Shown piece by piece: positions 32,829 to 42,400 of a DNA stretch of 46,252 nt. The notes under the pieces were generated by a model. That model made no database searches, was not told the DNA's origin, and was given only the letters and a program-made list of their open reading frames with translations. Source of the stretch: Lachnospiraceae bacterium (GTDB taxonomy: Bacteria > Bacillota > Clostridia > Lachnospirales > Lachnospiraceae). Both the position numbers and the translations under genes were made by a program. Within the stretch, counting starts at the first letter, position 1. Every line of letters starts with the position of its first letter. The stretch spans positions 1-46,252 of the forward strand of contig JAFLTD010000011.1 in assembly GCA_022510625.1 (NCBI GenBank), read 5' to 3'.

Positions 32829-34280
32829 TTACACGTTAATTTCAGCTTTCAAACCGAGCAAATCTTTATTCTCAGAAAGAATCGGATTGACGACTTCCTG
32901 TAAGAACTTCTCTACCTGAAGCGGTGCGCGTCCCACATACTTGGAAGGATCCATCGTTTTGAGCAAATCTTCCTCCGTCATGTTGAAGGACGGATCTTTC
33001 GCAATCAGCTCAAGCAGATTATTCTCCTTGCCCTCACGCTTCACATTGGCACCTGCCTCCATGGACAGCTCCCTGATCTTCTCATGCAGTTCCTGACGAT
33101 TACCGCCCATCTTGACCGCATCCATCATGATATTCTCCGTCGCCATGAAAGGCAGCTCACTCATGAGACGCTTCGTTATTACCTTGTCATACACGACAAG
33201 TCCGTCCACCACATTCAGGCACAGATCCAATATACCGTCAACAGCCAGAAATGCCTCGGGAATGGAGAGGCGCTTGTTGGCGGAATCGTCCAACGTTCTC
33301 TCGAACCACTGTGTGGCGGAAGTGATGGCAGGATTTAGTGCATCAATCATCACATATCTTGACAGAGATGCGATGCGCTCGCTCCTCATCGGGTTTCTCT
33401 TATACGCCATGGCGGATGAACCGATCTGGCTCTTCTCGAAAGGTTCTTCCACCTCTTTCAAATGCTGTAACAATCTGATGTCATTGGACATCTTATGAGC
33501 TGATGCCGCAATGCCCGCCAGCACGTTGCATACTCTCGTATCCACTTTGCGGGAATAGGTCTGTCCGGATACCGGATAACACTTATCAAATCCCATCTTC
33601 TTCGCAATCATAGGATCTATCTTGTCTATTGTCTCCTGATCCCCGTCAAAGAGCTCCAGGAAGGATGCCTGCGTTCCGGTTGTTCCTTTAGAGCCCAGCA
33701 GTTTCATGGTGGACATCACATAGTCGAGATCTTCCAAGTCGAGACAGAACTCCTGTGTCCACAGTGTCGCCCTCTTACCTACCGTAGTGGGCTGCGCAGG
33801 CTGGAAATGCGTGAAGGCAAGTGTCGGAAGATCCTTGTACTGCTCCGCAAACTTCGCCAGTTCCGCAATCACGTTCACCAGTTTCTTCTTAACTAACTTC
33901 AATGCCTCCGTCATCACGATAATATCGGTATTATCACCCACATAACATGAGGTGGCGCCCAGATGTATAATGCCTGCCGCCTTGGGACACTGTTGTCCGT
34001 ATGCGTAGACATGGCTCATCACGTCATGGCGCACTTCCTTCTCGCGCGCCTTCGCCACATCGTAGTTGATGTCATCGGCATGGGATTTCAGCTCATCGAT
34101 CTGCTCCTGCGTGATGACGGGCACACCGTTCCGGCTAAGTCCCAGCTCCATCTCCGTCTCCGCCAATGCAATCCACAGCTTTCTCCAAGTTCTGAATTTC
34201 ATATCGGGTGAGAAGATGTACTGCATCTCCTTACTCGCATAACGCTCCGATAACGGGCTAACGTATTTGTCTGTACTCAT
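32829..34280 (-). CDS. purB: Adenylosuccinate lyase
   Basis: 483-residue enzyme of the fumarase/aspartase superfamily. It splits SAICAR to AICAR and adenylosuccinate to AMP, each releasing fumarate. The signature loop is SSAMAYKRNPMRSER. IIHLGATSCYVGDN and THFQPAQPTTVGKR supply the catalytic His regions. The length matches the longer clostridial and eukaryotic-like PurB form. GGAGG lies seven bases before the ATG. It is downstream of purF, separated by 280 bases containing two large palindromes. Confidence 0.97.
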   Translation of the reverse strand: MSTDKYVSPLSERYASKEMQYIFSPDMKFRTWRKLWIALAETEMELGLSRNGVPVITQEQIDELKSHADDINYDVAKAREKEVRHDVMSHVYAYGQQCPKAAGIIHLGATSCYVGDNTDIIVMTEALKLVKKKLVNVIAELAKFAEQYKDLPTLAFTHFQPAQPTTVGKRATLWTQEFCLDLEDLDYVMSTMKLLGSKGTTGTQASFLELFDGDQETIDKIDPMIAKKMGFDKCYPVSGQTYSRKVDTRVCNVLAGIAASAHKMSNDIRLLQHLKEVEEPFEKSQIGSSAMAYKRNPMRSERIASLSRYVMIDALNPAITSATQWFERTLDDSANKRLSIPEAFLAVDGILDLCLNVVDGLVVYDKVITKRLMSELPFMATENIMMDAVKMGGNRQELHEKIRELSMEAGANVKREGKENNLLELIAKDPSFNMTEEDLLKTMDPSKYVGRAPLQVEKFLQEVVNPILSENKDLLGLKAEINV

Positions 34281-34319
34281 GGTTTCCTCCTAGCATAAAT
34301 TTGTTTATATTAGATTGCC

Positions 34320-34455
34320 GCGCGAACAAAAGTTATTTTCTACGTCGCCGCGCTCTCGCTCCGTAAAAAGCGTAGCAGACACTAAGCTCGAAAAAACCTC
34401 GCTAAGTGCTGACGCTTTTTAAGGGGCTCCTCTAGAAATTAACTTCTGCCCGCGC
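34320..34455. repeat. Large nested palindrome, structured RNA or mobile repeat
   Basis: Outer arms of 23 bases (34320-34342 and 34433-34455) match at about 19 positions, from GCGCG to TTTCTA. Inside, AAAAAGCG...CGCTTTTT (34365-34420) forms a second long hairpin. Unequal unpaired stretches of roughly 22 and 12 bases lie between them. The shape is a rod with a central bubble. It may be a miniature palindromic element or a non-coding RNA. No open frame is apparent. Confidence 0.7.
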
Positions 34456-34480
34456 TAATTTATCGAAAAAGTATATTAAG

Positions 34481-34555
34481 TAGATTGCGCAAAATAATCA
34501 GGCGTTGTCATTGCGCAGGAAAAAGCCGACAACGGATGATTATTTGCACAATCTA
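34481..34555. repeat. Imperfect 28-base inverted repeat after purF
   Basis: Arms 34481-34509 and 34528-34555 pair over about 25 positions (TAGATTG, GCAAA, TAATCA and CGTTGTC blocks) with an 18-base loop. It begins five bases after the purF stop on the minus strand. No T run follows directly. It may stabilise the purF mRNA 3' end or be a miniature mobile element. Confidence 0.75.
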
Positions 34556-34560
34556 TTATT

Positions 34561-35997
34561 CTATTTTTCATACTCCCCGCGTATATCCTCCTTCGGCGGC
34601 TCCATCGGATACACTCCCGTGAAGCATCCTTTACAGATACCGAGATTCCCTGCAATCTCATGAAGGCGCTCCATCTTAAGATAAGCGAGTGAATCCGCAC
34701 CGATGACCCTGCATATCTCCTCCACGGAACGATTGTACGCGATCAGCTGCTCTCTCGCCGGTACGTCGGTACCGAAATAACACGGCCACAGAAACGGCGG
34801 TGAACTGACTCTCATATGTACTTCCTTTGCGCCTGCTTCGCGCAGCATCCGAACGATACGATCCGAAGTCGTTCCTCTGACGATTGAGTCATCGATCATA
34901 ATGATTTTCTTATTATTTACTGCCTCCCGTATTGCATTGAGCTTGACCTGGACACTGCTCTCCCGGCTCTTCTGCCCCGGCTTGATGAAGGTACGTCCCA
35001 CATAGGTATTTTTCACAAAAGCCTGTCCGTAAGGAATACCTGACTGCATAGAATATCCCAATGCCGCACAGTTGCCGGATTCCGGCACACCAACCACCAG
35101 ATCCGCATCCACAGGTGAATCCATCGCCAGATATTTGCCCGCCATGATGCGGGAGTCATAAACACTGACACCGTCTATTCGGCTGTCCGGTCTGGCAAAA
35201 TAGATATATTCGAACACACATCTGCCGTGCTTATCTTTCGACAGGCACATACTCTTATCCGACTCAATCCCCTTGCCCGGCGATATCGTGACGATTTCAC
35301 CCGGTTCCACATCCCGCACGAACTCCGCACCAATGGTATCCAGAGCGCAAGTCTCAGATGCCAGAATATATGCGTTATCCCTCTTACCGATACAGAGCGG
35401 TCTGAAACCGTAAGGATCTCTTGCCCCGATCAGCTTGCGGGGCGACATGACGATCAGCGAATACGCACCTTTAATCTTGAGCATGGCACGTCCCACTGCC
35501 TCCTCTACGGTCTTACTGTTCAAACGCTCCCTGGCAATATGGTAAGCTATAACCTCGGAATCTATGGTCGTCTGGAAGATAGCACCGGTGTATTCCAGTT
35601 CATGGCGAAGCTGCGCTGCATTGATCAGGTTACCGTTGTGTGCCAGTCCTAATGTACCTTTCACGTAATTCAGCACCAGTGGCTGCGCATTCTCTCTCGT
35701 ACTGCTTCCCGCCGTGGAATAACGAACGTGTCCCACGCCGATGTCACCCTTTAGTTTATTCAAAATTTCCGGCGTAAAATTCTCGTTGAGCAGTCCCATT
35801 TCCTTGGCGCTTAAAACTTTGCCCTTCGGTCCCGACGTGTCACTGACAGCGATACCACAGCTTTCCTGCCCTCTGTGCTGCAATGCAAAAAGTCCGTAGT
35901 AGATGGTGGATGCCACATCGCCGCCGTCGAAATCGTAGATACCGAATACACCGCACTCCTCACCTAACTTGTCTGTCTGCTCTGTCTCCGCGTTCAT
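34561..35997 (-). CDS. purF: Amidophosphoribosyltransferase
   Basis: 478 residues, first committed step of purine synthesis (PRPP and glutamine to phosphoribosylamine). A short propeptide precedes the catalytic N-terminal Cys in EECGVFGIYD (Cys15), as in the Bacillus-type enzyme matured by cleavage. The glutaminase region has LQHRGQES and RYSTAGSS. The PRPP loop is IIMIDDSIVRGTT. Cysteines in WPCYFGTD and GICKGCFTG fit the 4Fe-4S cluster form. AGAGGA precedes the ATG. It lies 26 bases after a coiled-coil membrane protein gene, an unusual neighbour. Confidence 0.98.
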   Translation of the reverse strand: MNAETEQTDKLGEECGVFGIYDFDGGDVASTIYYGLFALQHRGQESCGIAVSDTSGPKGKVLSAKEMGLLNENFTPEILNKLKGDIGVGHVRYSTAGSSTRENAQPLVLNYVKGTLGLAHNGNLINAAQLRHELEYTGAIFQTTIDSEVIAYHIARERLNSKTVEEAVGRAMLKIKGAYSLIVMSPRKLIGARDPYGFRPLCIGKRDNAYILASETCALDTIGAEFVRDVEPGEIVTISPGKGIESDKSMCLSKDKHGRCVFEYIYFARPDSRIDGVSVYDSRIMAGKYLAMDSPVDADLVVGVPESGNCAALGYSMQSGIPYGQAFVKNTYVGRTFIKPGQKSRESSVQVKLNAIREAVNNKKIIMIDDSIVRGTTSDRIVRMLREAGAKEVHMRVSSPPFLWPCYFGTDVPAREQLIAYNRSVEEICRVIGADSLAYLKMERLHEIAGNLGICKGCFTGVYPMEPPKEDIRGEYEK

Positions 35998-36023
35998 TTC
36001 AAATCCTCTCTTCCGGTCAAAGT

Positions 36024-37208
36024 TTATCCTTTGGCAAACTTCTTCTCGTATTCTTCCACGGTCGCCATAATCTCTTTGGCATACTGCGGATACGCATCCA
36101 CCAATTCTTTGATTTCTCTCTGGGAAGCACCTGCCACCACTTCCTTATTGTAGTCCATCCTGCGGCGCAGTGATTGCCTTCTGATAATCAGGTTATGGCG
36201 TATCTCAACCATTTCCTTGGGATCTAAGATTGCCTCCGTCTGGTGCAGCCATACAGCGGGATCTTTGACCTGATATCTCTTCAGCATCTGCAGCAATTCC
36301 TGCTGGTTGTAGTCCAGATCAAGTTCCGCCTTCCTAAACTTCTCCCGTTCTTCCTTCTCAATCTTGTAGTTCTCCCACATATCCGCCAATTCCTGTGCGC
36401 CGGATACACCATATTTCAGGTACAGGTAATCGAGCAGATTGGTGTTATTGACATACCTAATCTTCACTTTATTCTGAAGAAGAATGATCTTGTTGATGCC
36501 CGTCTCCACGCGATGCAGTTCCCGCCTGGCATCTATATGCTTGACGTAGATGATCGTAATCGCCAGAGCCGCCGCCGCTGCCGTCACAAGATAGCCCGCT
36601 TCGGTATCCATATCCAGAAAAAATTGCAGCAGCAGCAAAAGCGCCACACACAATCCCAGTGCAACGACACAGATGATCGCCATGCCTCTCGTATCCGCGA
36701 TCATGTGCATCATCTCATTCTTGCGATACAGATAAGCATGCCTCTCACCGTCCAGACGGCTTAAGTCCTGTTTGATCAGATCCTGATACTCCTCCGCTTC
36801 GCTCAGTTTCTTATAACCATCTTCCACTTCATCCACAATCCGCTCAATATGCTGATACTGTTCATCGGTAATCCGATGCGGACGCTCCATGAAATCGGCT
36901 TTGCTGTCCTGAAGAAGTGCAACTCTCCTGGCACATTCCTGAAGCTGCTCGCTCTCCTCCGGCGGAAGCGCCTCGATTTCTTCCATATCTCTCAGATAGG
37001 AGGTGACCATATCATATTCAAATGTCAGATTTTCCAGTTCTTTGGTGGCATCCGCCATCCTTTCGAGACAATTCCTGACATAGTCGTCCCTCTGTTCTTT
37101 ATTGTGATAATCAACCTGATGAACGACTTCCTCGTCTTCCCAATCTCCATCAAATTCTTCATCATCTCTTCTGAAAATTTTAGTTACTAAGTTCTGAAAC
37201 CAACCCAT
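36024..37208 (-). CDS. Coiled-coil protein with a central membrane hairpin, unknown function
   Basis: 394 residues. An acidic N-terminus (RRDDEEFDGDWEDEE) leads into long charged helices to about residue 170. Two membrane segments at about 176-198 and 205-223 form a hairpin, and a second long helical region runs to the end. Both helical arms would face the cytosol. There is no J-domain HPD motif and no known catalytic motif. It is the last of four co-directional genes with the DUF5717 and DUF5716 proteins and lies 15 bases after the helical-repeat gene. I do not recognise a named family. Confidence 0.78.
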   Translation of the reverse strand: MGWFQNLVTKIFRRDDEEFDGDWEDEEVVHQVDYHNKEQRDDYVRNCLERMADATKELENLTFEYDMVTSYLRDMEEIEALPPEESEQLQECARRVALLQDSKADFMERPHRITDEQYQHIERIVDEVEDGYKKLSEAEEYQDLIKQDLSRLDGERHAYLYRKNEMMHMIADTRGMAIICVVALGLCVALLLLLQFFLDMDTEAGYLVTAAAAALAITIIYVKHIDARRELHRVETGINKIILLQNKVKIRYVNNTNLLDYLYLKYGVSGAQELADMWENYKIEKEEREKFRKAELDLDYNQQELLQMLKRYQVKDPAVWLHQTEAILDPKEMVEIRHNLIIRRQSLRRRMDYNKEVVAGASQREIKELVDAYPQYAKEIMATVEEYEKKFAKG

Positions 37209-37223
37209 TTCATTCTCCCTATG

Positions 37224-38069
37224 CTATGATACGTACTCTCTGTACGCTTCTTTCAGTCCGGCAGTCAGCCTCTCAATTTCCTGATAATATTGCACATCAC
37301 TGCCGACCGTACTGCTGCCTTCTTCCTTAAACACCTGCAGGGTGAAGAGCATGCGGTTCTCATCCGTTCCCTCAAACTGCCCATACGCCCGCTCCATTTG
37401 TCTCTCAACTCTCAACGATATATCATGATATTCCGGATGTTCTGCAATATAAGCAATATAATCCTTATCCTCACAATGCATTCTCATAGATGCCAGATAC
37501 AATTCCAGGCTCTCCTCATTTCCATCCGTCTCATAAGCCTGCCTAAACTTCTCCGCTGCCCGTCCGAACATGAACATCTTCGCACAGGACACTCCCATAT
37601 TGTGCAAAATCTTTCCGCGGAGCAGATTGTCCGTATCCGGAATCTGCGCAAGCAGACTGTGGTACTGATTAAGCGCCGCAAGATATTTTGTATTCTGCAA
37701 CAGGTAATCCGCCTTGACTTTACCCCGCTCATAAGGATTTAGCCCCTCGTTGTCCCTGATGATCTGTTCCGTCTGCGACACCACATCTGCCGGATACAGA
37801 TTCACATACTCTAATATTGTTCCCACAAAAGCCACTGTGGAACCGTTCTGGTTCAGCAGAGAATAGAGGGTGTTGGCCAACTGGTTCAGACCACACTGTT
37901 CATCAAGCCACTGCACTATTTCCCTCTGCATCACTTCCCGATCCAGCAGCTCAGCGTTGTCCACCAAAAGATAACACAGTTCCTCTACGCTATACAGGTT
38001 TACATAAAACCTTTCCATGTAGTATGGGATTTCAGCATATTTGCCTGTCCCCAAAATAATCTGACTCAT
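37224..38069 (-). CDS. Helical-repeat (TPR-like) protein, unknown function
   Basis: 281 residues, soluble and almost entirely helical. Segments such as YERGKVKADYLLQNTKYLAA and LLRGKILHNMGVSCAKMFMF followed by GRAAEKFRQAYE resemble tetratricopeptide hairpins. The GRAAEKFRQAYE helix is the clearest TPR-like element. It lies 85 bases after the DUF5716 gene and 15 bases before the coiled-coil membrane gene. Such folds usually bind peptides or proteins, which fits a scaffold role beside an Hsp70-like protein. Confidence 0.75.
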   Translation of the reverse strand: MSQIILGTGKYAEIPYYMERFYVNLYSVEELCYLLVDNAELLDREVMQREIVQWLDEQCGLNQLANTLYSLLNQNGSTVAFVGTILEYVNLYPADVVSQTEQIIRDNEGLNPYERGKVKADYLLQNTKYLAALNQYHSLLAQIPDTDNLLRGKILHNMGVSCAKMFMFGRAAEKFRQAYETDGNEESLELYLASMRMHCEDKDYIAYIAEHPEYHDISLRVERQMERAYGQFEGTDENRMLFTLQVFKEEGSSTVGSDVQYYQEIERLTAGLKEAYREYVS

Positions 38070-38154
38070 ATATCAGCCTTATCCTCCGTATCGCAGTATC
38101 GCATCCCATCTTTGGTACCTGCAGCAGAATAACATATCTGTTTCGGCCGGTCAT

Positions 38155-39468
38155 CTAAGAGACACTGAAAGATTCCTCCCACATCTGACCGGCAGACGGG
38201 AATAATTCTCCGAATCCCAGATCCGTCACCTTGATCCGTACTGTCTCAGGCGTACTCATCGCCATTTCAAGACTATATCTCGTATAGGGTGCGCCGGTCT
38301 TATTTGCACCGTCCAGCTGTATCACCTTTGTCTCTATATTTTTGCCGGTCAGCGGAGTGATCACAAAAGCGATCTCCTTCTCCTCCGCCAGCAGAAACTC
38401 ACATTTCTTCGTTGCCTCATACCAGTTCCCACCGGCATCCAGGAGTGCATAATAGGATTCCTTGCCCTGCCGCAAAACATTCATCCCGATATTGGATTTC
38501 AGCTTGTCTTTCCCGAGGAAAACATGCCTGCTCCCCTCCTCACTCGGCTCCAGTTTTTCCTGCAGTCCGTAGCACGCCCCTCTGCTGAAAAGGTTGTTTC
38601 CTTGAAAAACCCTCCTATTATGGCAGAGAAATTGCAGTGATTCCTTATTCCACTCATCACGAAAACCGTCTCCCAGAAGATATGCCGAGGATACGATCCT
38701 GCCCTCACACATCTTCTGCAGGATACCTAAGAAGCGCTCGTCCGCCATGCGATAGGCATCCTGCCTGATTTTCTCCTCCTCCGTCTCCTCCGGAATAATC
38801 AGCGTATCGTAAATCTGCTCTTCGATCAGCACCACGATCGGCGTGGTGCGCTTATTGCACTCCATGCGGTATGTCTTTAAGCGCATACCGTCGTGCTCGC
38901 ATGCGATCACCTGATAATTCCACAACTCAGGCGGTTGATGAAGCATAAACGAATAGAAACTTTCCGTATGACTCTGAAAAAAAATATGCGAGGTCTTTAG
39001 CCCCAGATTGACGGACGCCTGCGAAAGAATCTCCACCATTCTGTCATCCAGATTGTCAACCGTAAACATGATTGCATCCACTTTATCGATGGTAGCTATG
39101 AAGTTCATCAGCGTCATGCTTCGCTTGAGATAGAGCGTCAGCAGTGCTACCGGATCATAAGATTCCCCATCCATCTCTATCTGTTCACCTCTTCTGGCAA
39201 GCGCTATAAGACCTTCCACCGGAATCATATCTTCTTCGTCCGCATTCTTGACGGCATCTTTGCCGTAGAACCACTGGTTGACTCCTTTTCGTTTACATAA
39301 CATTGTGGGGATATTATATTGTTTTGTTCCCACCACGGTGGCAACCGTATCGACATCTTCCTGCCCATAGATGCAATAACTGATCTGGGAATACCTCTCC
39401 CCGAGATCGTATCCGACCAGAACACTCCCCTTATGCAGTTTGTCTTTCTCTTTCCTCTCTAAGAACAT
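38155..39468 (-). CDS. DUF5716-like protein with Hsp70/actin-like architecture
   Basis: 437 residues. LVGYDLGERYSQISY near residue 18 resembles the Hsp70 phosphate-1 loop, with ERY in place of the usual TTN. FYGKDAVKN matches the next conserved turn. DAIMFTVDNLDDRMVEIL, then a SHTESFYSF helix, resemble the Hsp70 IIA region. YLLGDGFRDEW and NNLFSRGACYG resemble the adenosine motif and the NPDEAVAxGAA helix. A C-terminal beta domain (residues about 325-430) parallels the Hsp70 substrate-binding beta domain. The phosphate-2 DLGGGT motif is lost (ACEHDG). The DUF5716 label is from memory. GGAGG before the ATG overlaps the stop of the upstream gene, so the two are tightly coupled. Confidence 0.78.
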   Translation of the reverse strand: MFLERKEKDKLHKGSVLVGYDLGERYSQISYCIYGQEDVDTVATVVGTKQYNIPTMLCKRKGVNQWFYGKDAVKNADEEDMIPVEGLIALARRGEQIEMDGESYDPVALLTLYLKRSMTLMNFIATIDKVDAIMFTVDNLDDRMVEILSQASVNLGLKTSHIFFQSHTESFYSFMLHQPPELWNYQVIACEHDGMRLKTYRMECNKRTTPIVVLIEEQIYDTLIIPEETEEEKIRQDAYRMADERFLGILQKMCEGRIVSSAYLLGDGFRDEWNKESLQFLCHNRRVFQGNNLFSRGACYGLQEKLEPSEEGSRHVFLGKDKLKSNIGMNVLRQGKESYYALLDAGGNWYEATKKCEFLLAEEKEIAFVITPLTGKNIETKVIQLDGANKTGAPYTRYSLEMAMSTPETVRIKVTDLGFGELFPSAGQMWEESFSVS

Positions 39469-39476
39469 ACTGCCTC

Positions 39477-42400
39477 CTAGCGCATCTTAAATATGTTGTC
39501 AACCACATAATCCTGCCTGTAATACTCCCGCAACAGGCCGTCCACCGTATCGTAATCATGCAGTGTTCTGCCAATCATAATATCATTGAGCACTGTGAAA
39601 CGACTTTCAAAATTATCCTGTCCGATATCGCTCTTGTTAACGGTTCCGCTTCTCGTCAACTGTTCGCCGTTCTCCGACTCCTCAGTGATATAGAACTGCA
39701 GTCTCTCACCGAAGAACAGGACGAACTCTTTGATACAGATACCGGCAAACACATCTTTCATCTCTTCCTTGCGGTATTCGTTTTCCGCACCGCCTTCATT
39801 CTGAATCACATAATGTATTACCGCCTTACAGCCGGGCTTGACGCGGTACTCTATCATAGTCTTATCCTGATATTCATCCATCCGGGGAATATAACCCTGA
39901 TATTCTCTATAGATTGGCAGAACGATATTCTCATCAAGCAGATCTTGCAGGAAATCACAGCACACCTGCCTCACCGTCTCATCCTGCTCCCGTTTGAATT
40001 CCGCATAATACTGGAGATAAGCAATCTTACACACCAGATGCAGCGGCACACCCTCCAGATATAACTGTTGTATATTCCGGAAAATATAGGATTCCGTGAT
40101 ATGCCCGCCTATCGCATAGTCATAACAGCACTGGGACAAAAACGCTGCCATCAGCATCTCGTTGCCGCCGTTTCTGCTGTATGTCCTAAAAACATCCATC
40201 TTCTCGCCCACATGGGCACCCGTATAGAGCATCTGCACGATCATCCGCTCACACAGCGCGTAAGTATCCATTCCGAAATCTTCCGCAGTCTTCCACACGT
40301 CCCGCATGTCCTTAATGCTGCCGGAAAAATACTGAATCAGATAGTTCAGTACATTCTCATCATACTTCCCCTTTTTGACCACATAGTGGAGCACGCCGGT
40401 CATAACCGAGTCTTCCTGTGACGATTCCTCTTCCAGCAGTCTGCTGCACAGTTTGAGCAGCATCTTGGGCTCCACTCCGTATGGTCCGTAGCGGCGCACC
40501 CAGCCATATGCTTCCTCATACATGCCCCGCACGATCATATACCGTATAATCTCCTTGCGGTCCCGCCTGGAGACATCTTCCGGCGTCAGCCCCAACAAAT
40601 AATCATCCAGTTCTCTCATTCTGTCTTTTTCATAATAAAAATGAACCAGCATCATGCGGATTTCCCGCCTCATATGCCCGACAATCCTGTCGGAGGCAGC
40701 CAGTCGTGCAAAGAGGTCCGCATTGTCATCCTGTACGTTAAAAGTATTCTGATACTCAAAGCATGCGTAGATTGCGTACCCGAGATTATCGCGGACAAAG
40801 GGTGAAATCATGAGCGCAAGCTTCGCCGGATTGATAAGTGCTTCCGCCCGGCACTCCACACTCGCAGAATATCTGTTACCTTCCCCGTCGCCCAACAATA
40901 TCTTACAGTTCGAATCATAGACCGGAATCTGTGCCCTGCCCCCGGCAATGGGATACACATCTTCACCCACACCGTACGGATATACGAGAATCACCTCTCT
41001 GGCCTTATCGAAATCCGTACTGATCTCTCTCTCAAAGAGCAGCGATGCAAGCTTTGATGCGCTCTCTTCGTCAATCATGGGCAGACTGATTAGGTTGCGG
41101 TATAGATATGCCAGGTCTCTGTTGATTCTGCCCCGCTCAATCTGCTCCGTCACAAAGCGCTCCATAGCGGCAGTGTAGTTTACATAAATATCCGGCAGTT
41201 CTTCCCTGTGACGGTGCACATAGGCATACAGATACGCCGTGATCTCATAGTGCAGATCGCTCTGGTAAGCAAAGTACATGAGTATGATTTTGGGCAGCGG
41301 TCCGTCATAATCTAATGAGATGGACATCATGTAATATTCATACAACCGGGTGATTCGAAGATTCTGTTCCACCCCGGCGCGATACCATTCAAAATATGCT
41401 TCTCCGCAACGGTTGCCCTTAATCAACAGTGTACAGATTGCATGGAGAATATCATTCTGAGGTCTCTTCTCATAACAGCCCGTCAATATACGGAAAACAC
41501 TGTCCGAATAGTTCTTCTGCTTCTGCGCCAGATATACGATCTGTAAAATAAGTTCCTCTTTCATGAGGTCGTTTTTGACCGCATATCGGAGCACCTGCTG
41601 TTCAAAAGCATCCAGCTTTAACAGCATGGCAGGATTCATGCACAACAGATGCCATGCCTCAATATAGATCACCGGAGATGTGCAGTGATAGCGAAATAAT
41701 TCCTCCAACAATTCCCATTTGCGGGAAGGATTCTTAACATACTCCTCGGACAGATACAACAAGAGCCACGCGATCCGCCAATTACCTCTGTTGCGCTCAT
41801 AGACTTCGGAAACCTCGGCGGCCACTTCATCCACATACCGGTAATCCTTACTGTACAATGTCGTCAAATACAGATAATAGCACCACAGTTCCGGACACTC
41901 ACGCTGCCTTAAAAGCACCTGTTCCTCCTGCTTTTCAATCAGCCATTTTGCCTCATTAAACCTTTCTTCCGTCAGCAGAATCTGTGCCTGAAAAAGCTTA
42001 TAGGTAATGTCCTTGTCATCGAGCTCCATCATGCGGTTTAAAAGCTTATTGGTCTCAGCCATCCAGGTTTTGGTACTGATCTTTTTTAGGCGGAATGCCT
42101 GATAGTATTCCATCATTTCCACCGTGAGACGTGCCTTTTCCCTGCGGATGCCCAAAACTTTTCTTCCCGTTCTATGGACCACCACCGTAACCGGCACCCG
42201 GATCGTCTGATGGTTCTGCTTCAGCATGATACACCCATAGTTGTTGCCGGCATGCAGTTTCTCGTGATCCACATAATAATAGACTCTGTAAATATTCCCC
42301 AGGAAAGAGGCATCGGATGCGGTATCTTCCTCTACCCTGAGGAACTCTCCTTCCGTCTCAATTTGCAGATATGTATACCCCCATCCGTTTCGATCCACCG

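Noticed and set aside
34281..34560. Purine riboswitch between purF and purB
   Set aside because: I looked for the conserved aptamer loops and did not find them; the palindromes do not form the three-way junction.
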